Below are positions 36,831 through 50,215 of a stretch of DNA of 64,000 nt, piece after piece. How positions within the stretch are numbered: the first letter of the stretch is position 1; each line of letters starts with the position of its first letter. Made by a program: the position numbers and the translations under genes. Source of the stretch: Struthidea cinerea (taxonomy: Eukaryota > Chordata > Aves > Passeriformes > Corcoracidae); assembly GCA_013397865.1 (NCBI GenBank), contig VZTI01005061.1, forward strand, positions 2,982,902-3,046,901. The letters are read 5' to 3'. The notes beneath the pieces are model-generated. The model did no database searches, was not told the origin of the DNA, and saw only the letters and a program-made list of their open reading frames with translations.

Positions 36831-36942
36831 TACCAGGCAGCAAATCAGTGACAACCGCATGTCGATGAGCTCTAGTGTTACACTGAAGAGCAGCACCCAC
36901 AGTAGGAACCTCTTTTCGTTACAATCCAAAGCAGTTTGCTAA
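36831..36942 (+). other. Candidate terminal coding exon (low confidence)
   Basis: A strong acceptor (TTTGTCTCTTCCCTTTTTAG) ends at 36830. From there, skipping one base, 36 codons are open. They begin TRQQISDNRM and end FSLQSKAVC before TAA at 36940-36942. Three CpGs lie in the frame (CGC, TCG, TCG), unusual for this AT-rich background and a mild hint of selection. No donor precedes the stop, so it would have to be a last exon. I recognise no protein family. Further acceptor-like sites follow at about 37003 and 37170. The latter opens a 45-base segment free of stops that ends at a CAG|GTTAGC donor-like site. Chance is a real alternative. Confidence 0.2.
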
Positions 36943-37652
36943 GCAGTAATTCATCTGGCTGCCACCAGTGGTATCTTTCTCTGTTCTTGCACTCTGATTT
37001 CAGGGCCTTTAAGGCAGTGCAGCTGAATGACTCTCCCTTTATCTGAGTCTAAGCAGGGTGCACATACTGTTGTCTGCGCTGCCTGCTGCAGACGGGGTCT
37101 TCATCTGAAGTCTTCTAAAAGCTTTTTTCTCTGCTTGCCACCTTTTCCAGTGGAAAAGACTCCGGGTTATCTGTGCTGTTAGATACCACATACAGGTTAG
37201 CAAGCTGTTTCATGACACATCGAATCCATCCTCCCCAACCCACCAATTAGCAGGAACCCTAATTTCTCCTCACAGCTTTAAATTCAAATAATGGATTAAA
37301 ATAATGTTTTAGCAGTTCATTTTGTAAGTTTTGGAGACCACCAGGTATTTTTAAACCTATTTGTCCTCACCTCTGCTTAGGTGTGTTTTTAATTTCTGTG
37401 TGAATGAGTGATCAGGAAGTGTGTGTTCTGTTTGGCTTGAAAATAGTGGACATGAAAGCCTACTTTACTTTATTTTTTAAGGAGATTTTTCTTCTATTCA
37501 GTTTTTTATTAAATATGAACAATTTATAGAAATATGAAAATATATAGGTACAAATTTAACATGTCTATATTCAACTTATTTAAAATTTAGAAGTATTTTA
37601 TAAGAATATAATGTAATAATATAAGGATATTAATGGAATTCTGTACAGAAAT
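36943..37652. other. Locally CpG-enriched stretch followed by AT-rich DNA
   Basis: Between 36943 and about 37260 the base composition is more balanced than its surroundings and CpGs recur (for example near 37076, 37094, 37161 and 37222). It may be exonic, regulatory or conserved. From 37450 the sequence becomes strongly AT-rich up to the CR1 fragment. Confidence 0.35.
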
Positions 37653-37852
37653 GTTGGTTAGAAGGTACCTCTGGAGTCCAGCATCCTGCTTGAAACGGAA
37701 TAATTGTGAAGATAACCTCAGCTATAGCTTGTTGTGACTGTCTTGAAAACCTCCAGGGATACACAAGGTATAGCTCCTCTCTATGACCAGTGATGCACCA
37801 CCCTCCTCATGAAGATGTCAGATGACAGATTAATTTAAATCTGCCTCCTGTC
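37653..37852 (+). mobile_element. Avian CR1 3' UTR fragment
   Basis: GTTGGTTAGAAGGTACCTCTGGAG is followed by TCCAGCATCCTGCTTGAAACGG, then TTGTGACTGTCTTGAAAACC, then TCCAGGGATAC, CACCACCCTCCTCATGAAGA and TTAAATCTGCCTCCTG. This order matches the CR1 3' untranslated region (ggttggaaggnacctctgga, ccaacccctgctcaaa, tccagtcnngttttgaa, ctccanggatgg, gaccaccctcacngtaaa). It is a 5'-truncated, inactive piece in plus orientation. Confidence 0.8.
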
Positions 37853-40800
37853 TCCAACCAAGGCCTGTATCAGATGTCTAAGAAACAACAAAAGAATGGG
37901 ACAAATACATTTCCTCATAATACTCTTCCAGCATTAGACAGCAAAAGTCTTATCAAAGTACTCTATAGATGGTGGGTTTTTTATGTTTTTCTTTATTTAT
38001 GTCTTGATTTGGGGAGGAAGAGGAATAATTTTCCCTGCACAAGTATTAAATATGATTAAAAGCATATTTCAAATACTTCATTTGATGAAGTCTGGCTTTC
38101 AGTCACTGTAAACAGAAGAGAAATAACTATTTCAATAACATGTTAATGAAAAATGTAACGTGAAAGCTAGACCTATTGCCTCTGTAAAATTCAGAAAATG
38201 GAACAGTGTAGATAATTTTTTTTATTGAAGTTTTTTGGTAGCTAAAGAAGGGACAGAAAAGAAACTGCCATTCTATCATCCAAGACTATTGCTTTCCATT
38301 TGATATCTGAACTCATTCTACTGGAAATTATTGTTCTTGCTTCCAAACTCCTTCACTGAATATACACTGCTTTGAGCCAAATCTCTTATCAGACCTGTTT
38401 CCTACTTCCACTCTGAAATAGTAAAGAATATTATTCAGACTTCCTTTCCTACCCTGTCCAGAGTGATCTGTCCTTCTACACTCGAGTCTTCCAAATGTAG
38501 GAGTTTAACATTGACTCAAAATCAGTTCATTTACCAGTAACTGAAGATCTCATGTTGGTTCTCTAGGATCATTTGTCATATTGAGCTAAACTGCCCAAAC
38601 TCAAACTTAGCTCTTGGAATTTACATTGCTATTAATGTATTCATTTCTTCAGTTCAGGTAACCACTGATTTAAATATGTCACTCTGCCAAGTTTGTCATA
38701 GTGCTATGTGAAAAAGATAACCAGGCATTTTCTAAATGTATTTCTATATACACTGAACAAGTTTTTTTTACTCCAAATTTCATTACTGGTACTTTCAGCA
38801 AGAACTATCAGGGTAACAAAAGCTTTCTCCTTTGAAGGTAGAGCTTACCATCTTTATCTTGTATTTATTAAAGATTAGTACTGGAAGTTTTAAGTGTACA
38901 ATATAGCAAGAGATTAAAACCCACACATCAATAGTCTCTGTAACTTTGGCAGGAGATCTGTGCTCATAAAAAGAGAATTGCTTAAACAACAACAAAAAAT
39001 AATGGCATGCTTCTAGTTGAAACAACTCATTTTGCCTCTTTTAGTCAAAAATACCATATAAATGAACTTTAGGTTATAAGTTTTTCTAGTCAGCTGTCAT
39101 TTCGACACCCCCTGCCCCGCAGTTTTAACTGTAGGAGCTATAAGATGACACACCACTTACTACAGGTTCCATCATATCGTACAAAGGCCCTGTCAGATGC
39201 GAGTGCCACTGGGAAATTGCTACTAGCTTGATGGAGATTATTTTTGTTTTACTTCTTTTTATGTCCCTGGCTCTATTCTCCCTACTCCCTGCTTTTCCTT
39301 GAGGGGATCATGGTGGAGAAATAGCTGGTGTGATAAACTGATCAGCAGGGTACCATAGCAGCATTAAGCTATCCATCCATCAGGCCCGCAGTGCATTTGA
39401 GTGAGTAGGTGCTGGTTGGCTGATATTTCAGAACCCTTTCCAAGTGATGGAAAGGCTTTCACCTCTGTATTCCAGCCTCCACCACATTAGAAATCTTTCT
39501 AACTTTAAATTGTTTCAGTGTATATAGAAACAGTAAATAATAGGATAAAAGATTTGTTCTCTGGGGGACATTTCTATGAAGCACAACAAACTCCCTTTAT
39601 ATTGACTGTTAAAAAAATGCCATCAATTTTTTATTGTAAAGAAGTCACTGAGGACTAAGAGTAGCAGATGAAAAGATCTCTTCTAGTAATATGTCAGTCC
39701 AGTTTCTTTGGCTGTCGAGTCTAGAGTGGATTAAAATTCTTGAGTACTGGAGTTGTTTTATGGCCTCACTGCTCTGTCTGCCTTGTCTAATGATGTGCTA
39801 CCAAAAGCAGATACTGAGTTGCAACTTTAGCCATTATAATTGGCTACATCTTACCTGAGATGTGTCTGAAAATCTGCCAGGTGCACCCCAGACCTTTCCA
39901 TGGGCACTAGTTGTTTGTATTCCCTGAGAACAGGAGGGGAGGAGGGGTTTATATAAATATATCTTACCTATTTTACTGGTTTTATTGCCATTCCCTAAAC
40001 ACTCAGAAGTGTGATTTTTGGATGTTAATTTCTTGATGCCTCTGTGCTTTGCTGAACACCAGCCTTTAAAAAAGGACTGAAATCAAACTGAAATTCAAAA
40101 GACACTGTATAATAGAGATAGCACATCTTAGAACCAAAAAATGGATGAAAAGTCTTCCCCCTGAATAGAAGAACACTCTTGACAGTGCTCACCTGCAAAG
40201 TGTCTCATACTTCCAACAAAGGAGGTGCATAGAGACCTTTTCTGAGCTCATCAGAGAAAGTTCTACCAGAAATGGTCTTACTGCTTGTGATGTGTGAAAA
40301 ATTCCATGATTCAAAGCACACTAATAAGAGTAGGCAACTGATGATCCAAAGAAGTTGTGCCCGGTGACCTTGCCCTGGATGAGGAGGACACACTCTCCAG
40401 CAAGGGCAAGTTGGTTTGAAAAAGCATCATTACTCTACTCCCTAACCTTTCACTTGAGGATTACAAAATTCAGTCCTATAACTGCTACTGGCTGCTGCAG
40501 AAACCAGTTTAAAGATTTGTGAGATATTTAGGAAGTGTTCTTTGCCTGTTTGAAGTTGTTAATGTAGTTTTTCTTTTACAGCCTCCTATCTCTTGCTTCT
40601 CTAATATAGGTGTGGCTGCGCATGTGGAAACAAAATAAGTTTTTTATTGGTCAAAAATTTAACTTTAAAACTTCCATGGTAGGGTTCTTTGGGGTTTTTT
40701 TGTTGGTTTTATTTTTTGTCTTTTTTTTTTTTTTTCGTTGAGAAACCCATCTGCAGTATATGGCTTACAGAGGATGAGGCCAATCCACCCTATGGCCAAA

Positions 40801-42645
40801 ATCAAACTTTCATATAGTAGAGCATCTAACACCTACTGAAGACATAGGTCTGATTGCACCCACTTTCTTGGTAAGAAGGAAAAAATGATATTTTGTAGCT
40901 GGGGCTCAGGCAAATGAGATTAAAATAGTTAATTAATTTTTTTTTTTGCCAGTGGGCAATAAATCATCAGGGTGCAGCAAACTCCTTATATCACAAATGA
41001 GCCAACTTGTAGTATGAGCTGTTATGTTAGAAAGAGGTTAATCTGGAATGTATGTGAGGTGAAAAAGAACATGTGTATTTTAATGAAGTCTGTTTTCCTC
41101 AAGGAAAAATCTTGCCATAATTATCTAAGAGTCCTAATCAAAATTAACTGGTTTTTTTTCTCCTACCCTAACATAATATTCAGTGTTAGATAACATTGTA
41201 TCTTTGCTTTATACTGCAAAATATTCAGTAATGGCATCAAAGGGTCTATCTGCACTACAATTTGGTATCACAAATAAGCCTTCATTCATAAGTACAGGCT
41301 TAGGGCTAATATTCATTCACTTGTAAAGGATTTATTTTAAGCAAACAATGTATCACGTGGAACAAGCTGAAGAGAAGCTTAATACTGTACAGCTGAAGTC
41401 TAATTGATTAGCAGAAAATCACAGGCATGTTATTAGTGAATACAAAGGAGAAAAAAATCAGTGAAGACTACAGAATAAATAAAAATCTGTTAATCAGATT
41501 GTATGGCTGTGTTCTGGTTTATTGTGCATGAGGCATAATTTTAATCCTCTACCAAATGAGGCTCTCTGTTTCCAGCTTCTTCAGTTTAGGATGGGCCAAG
41601 TTCGCTTCTGGCACAAAATTCCTCATCTAGTGAGGTGAAAGTAAAGGGGAAATTCATTTAGTGATAACTACAATGCTTCACATGTAATTGAGGTGATGCT
41701 GAAACCCACTAAAAGTGGCTCAAAAATCCAAGGCACTGGATACTGGTGAAAGGCCAGTAACTTGGAAAAAATGGATATGAAATGGATATGTATGTCCAAA
41801 AAACCAACAACAAACCCCAAGAAATGATAGGTGCTTAATTTGCACCTACTCGTTAATATCTGAGCTACAGTTCAGGCTTTCTATAAAGATCCTTCACACC
41901 TCTGTGTTAGAACAAAAATGTTCTAAAAAATGTTCTAAAGGATCACTCTTTGGCAAAATAAATCTGATATTAGTGTGGAGAATTCAAGAATTGCTGGGAA
42001 TTCTGTGCCAGGTAAAGACCAGCAAAACTCAAGGGCAGCTTTTTAGTCATGTAAAACCACTCTGGGGTCAGGCAATATCAGCCCTGAAATATCAAGAAGT
42101 GGTGAAATTGCTCTTTATACCATTAGTGCCATTTGCAGCTTTGCAGAACCAAAATCAGTTTTGTGTTTGCTCTCAGATTTGGACAAGAAGCACAGAATGA
42201 AGTGACTGAAGGGAAGGTTGTTCTATTCATAACGGTAACAAAAGGTGAATTGTAAATGTCTGTATGTTTTCTGAGGAGTGACGAGGGTGATTAAAGATTT
42301 CATGCACAGACCTGGTTCCACGCACAGCTTAAATTAATATCTGTAATGAGAAAAAGATAAATGCATTGGATGAACACCACAGTGAAATGGTGGTCAAATC
42401 AATCAGCATTAATCTGCTAATTGTTTTAACACAAAAAGGACATCATTCCTCAAGCAAAGCTTAAACAAAGCAAACAAAATGTAAAAAAAACCAAAAAAGG
42501 TTTGATGAAAACCATTTTAGTACAGGCTGCTTCCGGTGCGCTCATTATCATTCCAGTGTGCTGCTTCCATTGAACCACACTCATCTGCTACACTTCTTCA
42601 GGTTCTGCTGATGTTCATTCTGGAAAGCCTGTCTCCTATCTGCAG
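37853..42645. other. Unannotated AT-rich noncoding DNA, possible conserved element near 41350-41415
   Basis: There is no gene. A 15-base T run lies at 40721-40735. Around 41350-41415 an E-box CACGTG (41354) and a symmetric homeodomain-type word TAATTGATTA (41401) lie 47 bases apart in otherwise non-repetitive sequence. This could be a regulatory element but is not proof of one. Confidence 0.35.
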
Positions 42646-42772
42646 GTCTCGCTCTTTTCCTGCACTGGGTTCAGGCAAGTCATCTTCCATAGGAGGCCTC
42701 TACTGGATAGGGGCCATAACTCGCTCAAAGCATTTTGCGGACATTGACAAAACTCCTTTCAGGGATGAATGA
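42646..42772 (+). other. Candidate terminal coding exon (low confidence)
   Basis: A good acceptor (CTGTCTCCTATCTGCAG) ends at 42645. After one phase base, 41 codons are open. They begin SRSFPALGSGKSSS and end SKHFADIDKTPFRDE before TGA at 42770. The peptide is of mixed, protein-like composition and the DNA holds three CpGs (two CTCGCTC words and GCGG). The other two frames stop early. There is no donor before the stop. I could not assign it to any family. It may be a real last exon of an isoform or a chance frame. Confidence 0.2.
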
Positions 42773-45700
42773 TAACAAAGTGTTTAATATCTAAGTGAGT
42801 AATAACATCTTTGACCTGAGAATGTGTCTCAGCCTTCAGTATGACCGTAGTACCAGTGACAGAGAGATGTTGAGACAGGGAGACTGATATCCACAAGAAG
42901 AACTGGAAAATGATATGCAGTATACTTCTAGTGAGTATAGAGTTTTTGAATGCCAAGGGCTGTGTTAGAGGTAGTCTCTGAGGAGGACCTGCTGTTACCT
43001 TCTCTGCATCATGGCATGTTCTCCTGTGGGGAGCAGTGCAGAGGGAGGATGCAATACACCTAGTGATGTCCTATCCATTGTTTGGGTTTTGTGCTTTTGA
43101 TATAAACCATTTTATGTTTAATCCATTTAAAACTTTCAGTGGTGCTGCTTGGCATTGGCATGCATTCAGGAAAATCACTGGCAAAATATCCAGTCTGGAT
43201 GATGATCAGGAAAGTCATCTTTGGCTGGCAAGCAGCTCTTCTGTGTCCCTCACTGGCCTTTTGGTGGGAAAAGAAAGGAAATGTCTGGTCAAAGCTATGT
43301 TTCATATTTATCAGAGTTGAAGAAGAGAACTGGTGTCATGCGCAAGCTGTTAGCTACAATTAGAATAAAACAGACAGACGCAAATTAGTAGGTTTGTATT
43401 AGTGGCTGACAGCCAGAAGGTTGGAACTTTGTAGTAATTTTGAAATGTATATTAAGGGCATAAGGTACTAAATCCTTTTGACTTTTAATGGAAAAAGTGG
43501 CCATTGTATTTCCTGAGTCTACAGCTGTAAGCCGTAAAGTACTCCTTAAGGCAGTTATCAGGTTCAGAGGACAGGAAAGTCTTTTTGTCTCTTCTACTCA
43601 AATGGCCACTTTCTTGGTTCTAAACCTAATGACACGTGAATGAGCCACTGCATTAATGGTTGAGTGGTCATTTAATATCAGGGTCACCCTACAACAAATA
43701 GAAGGAAAGGCAAGGTGTCACAGTGCACAATATAAAAATGGCTTAGGACATCCAGACTCTTACCTGACAAAGAAAAGGCACGTTGCCAGTTCTGTATATT
43801 TTTGCCAGGAAAGATTGGTAGAAAAAGAAAATATCCACATTATTGGCCACCTGTACTGTGCAAATTATTACTATTAGTGTTTTTCATCTTATGTTTGCAA
43901 CATGTGTTCATGCTATGTGACTCTGTACTTTCAAGGACAAAATATTTCATGTGGAAATGCATAAAAATTGTTTTCCAGGTATGGCTTGCAGCTCTTATGT
44001 ATCTATTTAAACCTTTTGTGAGTCCTTATGCAATGCAGTGTGGAGATCTTGTGGACATTGTAGCAGTTCTTGACCAATAAGGCACTAAGACGTGCTTCTC
44101 CTTTTTGTGGCTTTTTCTTTAATTTTTAGAGCATACAAGACTACATGACCCTTGTATGACTGGTAGTCACTCACTGATCTTGTTGGACTTCAGTCTCACC
44201 TACGCCAGCCAGCACAGCTGGCCCAGTCGTGAGAGAAGGAAAGACGTAAAAATGTCTTGTATAAGGATAAAGCAGGAAAATTGTATCTATCAAATGAAGG
44301 CTGGTATTTCTGAGAAGCAGAGATGACTGCCTGCATGACATATGCTCGCACCTACTTTTATTCAAGGTTCTGTATGCTCACTACTCATGAGCACACAGCT
44401 TCTCTGGGGTAATTTTGAGAACCGAGCCAGACTGGTGTTGCTCACAAGAAAGTTAAAGCAAAATTACCTTGCTGCAGAGTCTTCAAGGCTAATAAACCCA
44501 AACATATAAATATGACTTCATGGTCCTCTGACCCTGTCACTTTGTATGCTGTTTATTGCTTTACCCTTTAAAATACCAGCCACAGGCTGGCAACGAGCAG
44601 ACTTTCCCCTTGTTTTGGTGACAGAGATTTTCTTTGTCAGATCATTGCTCTGACTAGCCTTGAGAAGTACTCTTTCTCTCCCAGTTGTTGGATTGCTTGT
44701 ATATCCTTCTAAGGTTTTCTTATTGCTTTATCCTTTTTTGTTTAGAGAAAGACATGTCCATGGAACGTCTGTAGTCCTTGCTGCTTCTTTTGTATCACAT
44801 CCAAATATATTTTAAACATTTTGCATTTCAGTCAGAAAAGACTCCCAATCTCTAAATGAGCATCCTTCAGGTTATGGGGTAAAAATTCAATCAGTTAGAT
44901 ATATCCATGAGCTGGCATTCCAGCAACACCTCATTTACGCTGAGACTCTAAACAGACTGTCCTTCCAGCCGTACCCATTCAAACATGACCTTACCTGAAA
45001 CCATATTCATCACAAACGTCCCCTTAAGGCTTTACTGGTCATTGCATTGGTGTACAGTGGGGCTTTGACTTGCTTTAAATTCCTCTAGATGAATACCTCC
45101 AAACATGTTGAGACTGTGCTCTGAAAAGTCAGGCGTACGTCTGAGGGTTTCTGGAACCATTTCTAGGAAGGGTTGAAGATGTAATTCAAGGAAAACACAA
45201 CCTTCGAGAACTCAAATACATTTAAATCTACTTAGTCTTACCTTAAAACAAGACCAGACTTTGTGAAGTTTTTCTTCCATGGAACATGACAAGAAACTGA
45301 ATTAAATAGGGTGACTGGGTCCTCCACAGGGCATAGCACAGTAGGGTTTTCTGAGGGGAAAAAATAGTTTCTGTGAGGTTTGTACTTAGTTCCCTGCTGT
45401 GTCATTTTACAGCACTAATGTGCAATTAGAGGAATTTGCAAACTGATCTCCAGTTTCACTTGAAACACCACCTGGTTTGACTTCTCTATAGTCAGGGAGT
45501 GTTTCTCCATGTTTTATTAGAAGTTGAGCTGAATGGCTGGGAGAAATAAGGGAGTTGTGAGAAGAAAACTCAAGGAGATTTAAATAATTTTGAATGATTT
45601 TGTCATCTTTGAACATCTGAGTAAAATTTCCTCCTGCGTGGAATTACATGAATATCACTGTAGTTTATATAAAACTAGAACTTTTTCTCATCATAATTTT

Positions 45701-48700
45701 CACCACTATGAACAAAGAAAAAAGTGGTATAAAAAGTGGTTCTAACTTTCTTTATCACCTCTTTTTGTCCACTCTTACCAACGGGAAAAATTACTCTGTC
45801 TGAAATGTGTGTGAAAGATTTTTTTTTTTAAACCAAAATCGAAGTTTCTATCAAAAAGTTGTGGTTTTAAAAGTATCGGGAATCCAGCTTTGGCATAGGT
45901 TTCATCAGCTGTTAGACTTCATACAGTTCAAGAGTCTGTTTGGACTGAAAACATTGACAATTAAATTTATTTTCTTCAAAGAAAATGCAAAAAATGGGGT
46001 TTTCTTCAAAGTGTCATCACATGAAACCTGTTGGGAATATGGTTTATGGTAATTACAATCTATTGGTTGCCTAGTAACTCTTCATGAATATATTTAATAA
46101 TTTGTCATTTATACTAAAATTACATTGAAATTCCCATGGCAAAATTCTGCTTATTGTTAATGGTTTCTCTCCAGTCCAGCTTGCAATAGTTACTGTTTAC
46201 CATTCTATCCTAAAACAAATCAGTGGTTTGAAGTTTGAGTTACACATTCTCTTCAAGAATTCCTCCTTTTTTTTAGCCACCTGAAAAGCTTGCAGTCAAG
46301 ACTTGTATTTTAGCCTGACTGCACGGCATAATCTTCAGTTCCCAGTAAAGTTTCAGAACATTTTGCTGCTCCTGTGTGTACCAGAAGGAAATCCACCCTT
46401 TTCAGCAATAATTTATCTCTTTCATGTTATGAAGAATAGCCATGTGAATTTTATCAATAATGAAATCAGACAGAACTCAAAACACAAAAAGAACTTTTCT
46501 TGTTTTATTCTGACACTTGTAGTTGAATTTTTCAAATGTATTCAGTTCAGAGTCTATTCCCTGTTAAGAATCTGGATTCTGAATCTCATTTTAACACTCA
46601 GTGGATATTAACCATCAATTACTTGTGCTTTTAATCTTTTTTTTTTTCTTTTAATTCTTTATTGGTTTCTTAAAAAATTCCCAGAGAGTGGATAAAATCT
46701 TACCAAAGACACACACCCCTACAAAACCAAGATGCTAAACCCTAAAACTCAGTGAAATTTCACAGACTTCAGTATAAATTGAACTAATGAAATATTTATA
46801 GAAGTGCAGACCTGATAAGTAACTGTAGTTGAATTCATATGTATAGATAATTTCTTGCCCTCTTTAGTTTTTTGTTTATGTTTAATATCTTTGAAGTCAG
46901 GATAACATTTTCTATGATTTTTCATGATATCTTGTCAGATTATTGCAGAAAGAGATTGTAATCCTTACAAGTTGCTGAGAAGAGAGGCAATTAAAAAAAA
47001 ATAATAAATAAACCCAATTCATTGAAGTAAAACTTAACAATCGATCACATTTGATTTGTAATAAATAATTAATCAGAAATAAACCTATTTTAACTTTCAT
47101 ATATATCTGTTCGTGTCTCTTTCTTGTGCATCTTCACTTGCTATTTTAGGTGCTATGTTGGAAAAACAAGCAACCTCCAGATCATGATCTTTTTTTTAAG
47201 TATATGTATTATATGCCGCTATCTATGTATCTATTCAGGTGTTTTACTCAAGTTTCAGAGTTTCAAACATGCTGGTTCAAACTCCACTGAGATCTGGTAG
47301 CTGACTGAGGTGAATTTATAGTGTGACATATTTTTGTAAACTGATGTTGGATTCTGTCATTCTCAATCTTGATTTAGTCACGTGTTTTATGATGGCACCA
47401 CATGACAAAAGGTCTGATGTACGTTCCTCCTGGGAGGGTAAGAGGAAATATTCATGACTGAACAGAAAGACCTGGTCATTTCAATCTTGCTATGATGACC
47501 TGTTCAAATAACTCATTGATTATACTGCATTTTGTGCAATTCAGGAAGATGACAGAGAGAGTAGATGATTTGCTTTAATAAGAAGTAAACAAAATTAAAG
47601 TAAAATAAGCATTATTTGTAGGTATTTTTTCCACTCTGCATTGCTGGATGTTGTGTTTATTTTTACTAAGAAAGGAAGTTGAGCCATTGAAAACTGTTTT
47701 ATGTTTCGAAGCAAACTGGTGAAATAGCCTGAGCTTAAAATTTGTGCATTAGTGCTAAACAAATAAGGTTGGTCAGTAAGGGCTTGCTTTTGTTGTGTTT
47801 ATGGCTTTAGATGGTAAATAGAAAAACTATTTTCTTGGAGGATGTTTCTTTCTGCTTCTCTGTTATTTGGTACCATGAACCATCCTCTGAAATGACTGTA
47901 GGAGCCAGTAGGTCTAGATGGACAAGTTCTATAGAATGTGTAGAATGTCAAAAGTATTTTGACTGGGGGAAAGTAAATTCTTATTTATTTAGGAATAATT
48001 TCCCATGGCCTAATTCTGAAATGATGCATTCATAAGACAGAAAATAAACATCACCTTCCTTCTCTTAGAAATATATATATACACACACAGTTGTGCTGCA
48101 AAATAATTAATTCAAAACCCAACAACAATACAAGCAGTTCATGTAAGATACAGTTCCTAAACAGAGGGTTATTTATTTCCGAGGAAATAAGTACTCTGGT
48201 AACTGTAACTGAGGTGAAATAATTTGGCTACTTTCCAAATTGGTTTGTTTTCTAATTTTCTCATTGTTTCATATCAAAGTGAAAGGAGCAGCATCTTAGT
48301 GATAACCTTTGTGCTTTCATTACCTCTGGAAGATCTTTTTTTCACATAAATAGGTGTTCATAGAGGTCTGTGCACCTGGCCTCTTTATAGGGTAAAAAAT
48401 CAGTGTCAACAAACATATTTTCTTGATGTGTCAAAGTACCCAACTAACAATTAAAGCTTTGGGAACTTCTTTGTTGCTTTTGAGAAGTTCAGCCTGCAAA
48501 CGCACAAATGTATCTGTTAGGTCTGGCCAGACAGCTCAGAGCAGTAGGACTGACCAAATGTTGAATGTATTGGGGTATTTGTGCCAGAATGTCTCCCTGC
48601 TGAAACTGCTGCTAATTTTCTACTTTTTATCTTGAATTAAATGCAATGATGAGGACCTGGACTCTTAGTTGGCTTAAAATAATATTTTCATCCAAGCTGA

Positions 48701-50215
48701 TATTGGTTTACCCGTAATATGGATTGGCTCATCGTCTAGTTTGTTTTCTTGTCATCTGCTAACAACACAGAAAACTCTTTTTCTTCCTTCTCACTTCTTA
48801 AGGAACATGACACAGTCTGCATTGCAGTCCTCAAAACAAATGTGCTGTCTTTAGCTTAAGGGAAAACTCAACCTTGAAGAAATCCTTTTTTTTTCTTCCT
48901 TAAAATTCAGTGTCCCATAACATTATCTCATCTTTTTAAGTGTTCAGAAAACTTTTCCTGCAGCTAAAATTTTGCTTTCAATTTTTATCCTAAACTTGTA
49001 GTTCAGATGTAAAATGAAATGAAACACATTTTTTGCCTGTGATCTTTACTATATTTGCATGACTTAGAAGTGACAAATTTGTTATTTTCCCCCTTATACC
49101 AGTAATCCTACATGGTGGTATTGTCACATGGTGGAAAAAAAGGAAAGAAAAAGTAAAAAGAAAATGAAGGAAGGTCAGATTCTGAAGTTCTTAGCCAAGT
49201 CTTTCTTTAGGCAAATATTAAGCTCACTGGGATTTGGTTTAAATGAATTACATTTACTTAATTAATTAGGAGCATATATTTAAACTATCCTTTTAGTCCC
49301 ATCTCTTTATTCTGCCTCAAACTGTAAAATTTATAGATTTTTTTTTTTATGCCACACACACCAGAGTAAGAAATTATAAATATATGTACCAAAAGCTGAC
49401 CCAAGTCTACAATATATTTGTATTAACAGTTACTGTTTAGAGAACATAGCAATTTAGTAACCACGAAGTACTGGGCTTGTAGTAACTAAAAGAGTACAAA
49501 CACCGAGAAGGAAAAAGGCTTTCTTTTCTGTTTGGAGATTGGTATTCCTAGTCTCAGTTATTATTGTTTTGGAAGTATTTTTCCCATGTTGGCCCAATGT
49601 CTCTCAATTTAGAGGATTTGAAGATTGGGAGATAGAGAAAGCACGGCAAGTATTCGCAATGCCTTAAGCTGTATTTGGTAGGAATTTGATAATTTCATTT
49701 CCACATACAAATTCTGCAGAGATCAGTCCTAGGCTATGAGTTAGACTCCCTGCAGAGCCACTTCACAGCTCTTGATTAGCTATGGATATTATAGTAATTG
49801 GGTCTGTTAATGCCTACCTTCCCTGCGAGGTGTTAGCTAAACCTGTCCATTAAAATAATGACCGCAGAAGAAAAAAGAGGGAGACAGAATGTAAAGATAT
49901 GCAGAGTATTTCAAGACCTTGGAATTCCTTCTAACACTGTGTTCAGAAACTGTTCAAGAATACTATAACAGCTGCTACTTTACAATTAACTTGCACTATT
50001 AATTGCATTCAGAAAATTCATCTTGGCAAGTGAAAGGACAGAATCAATCACCTTTGTGCAACACTACAGATTTTTATTACCCATATTCACTCAAGCAACA
50101 ACTCTACTTAGAAAACATTAATGTTCAGATGCCAATTGACAAAAGCACAGGGACTTATTAAATCAGAAATATTGTGACAAACTGTAGAATTTTGCGGTTT
50201 CGCTCTAGGGAGCTA
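42773..50215. other. Unannotated AT-rich noncoding DNA
   Basis: No gene or clear transposon is visible in these 7.4 kb. Short tandem copies (for example AGAATGT near 47935) and homopolymers near 46638 and 49340 are simple sequence. The stretch 49730-49870 is more balanced, with TAAT-type words, and might be conserved. Confidence 0.5.
48071..48089 (+). repeat. Compound (AT)n(AC)n microsatellite
   Basis: Five AT units run directly into AC units for a total of 19 bases. It is short, and likely to vary in length between individuals. Confidence 0.9.

Noticed and set aside
42270..42300. Short resemblance to CR1 ORF2 ('agtgacgagggtgattaaagat')
   Set aside because: Only about 20 bases match, and the surrounding sequence does not continue along CR1.
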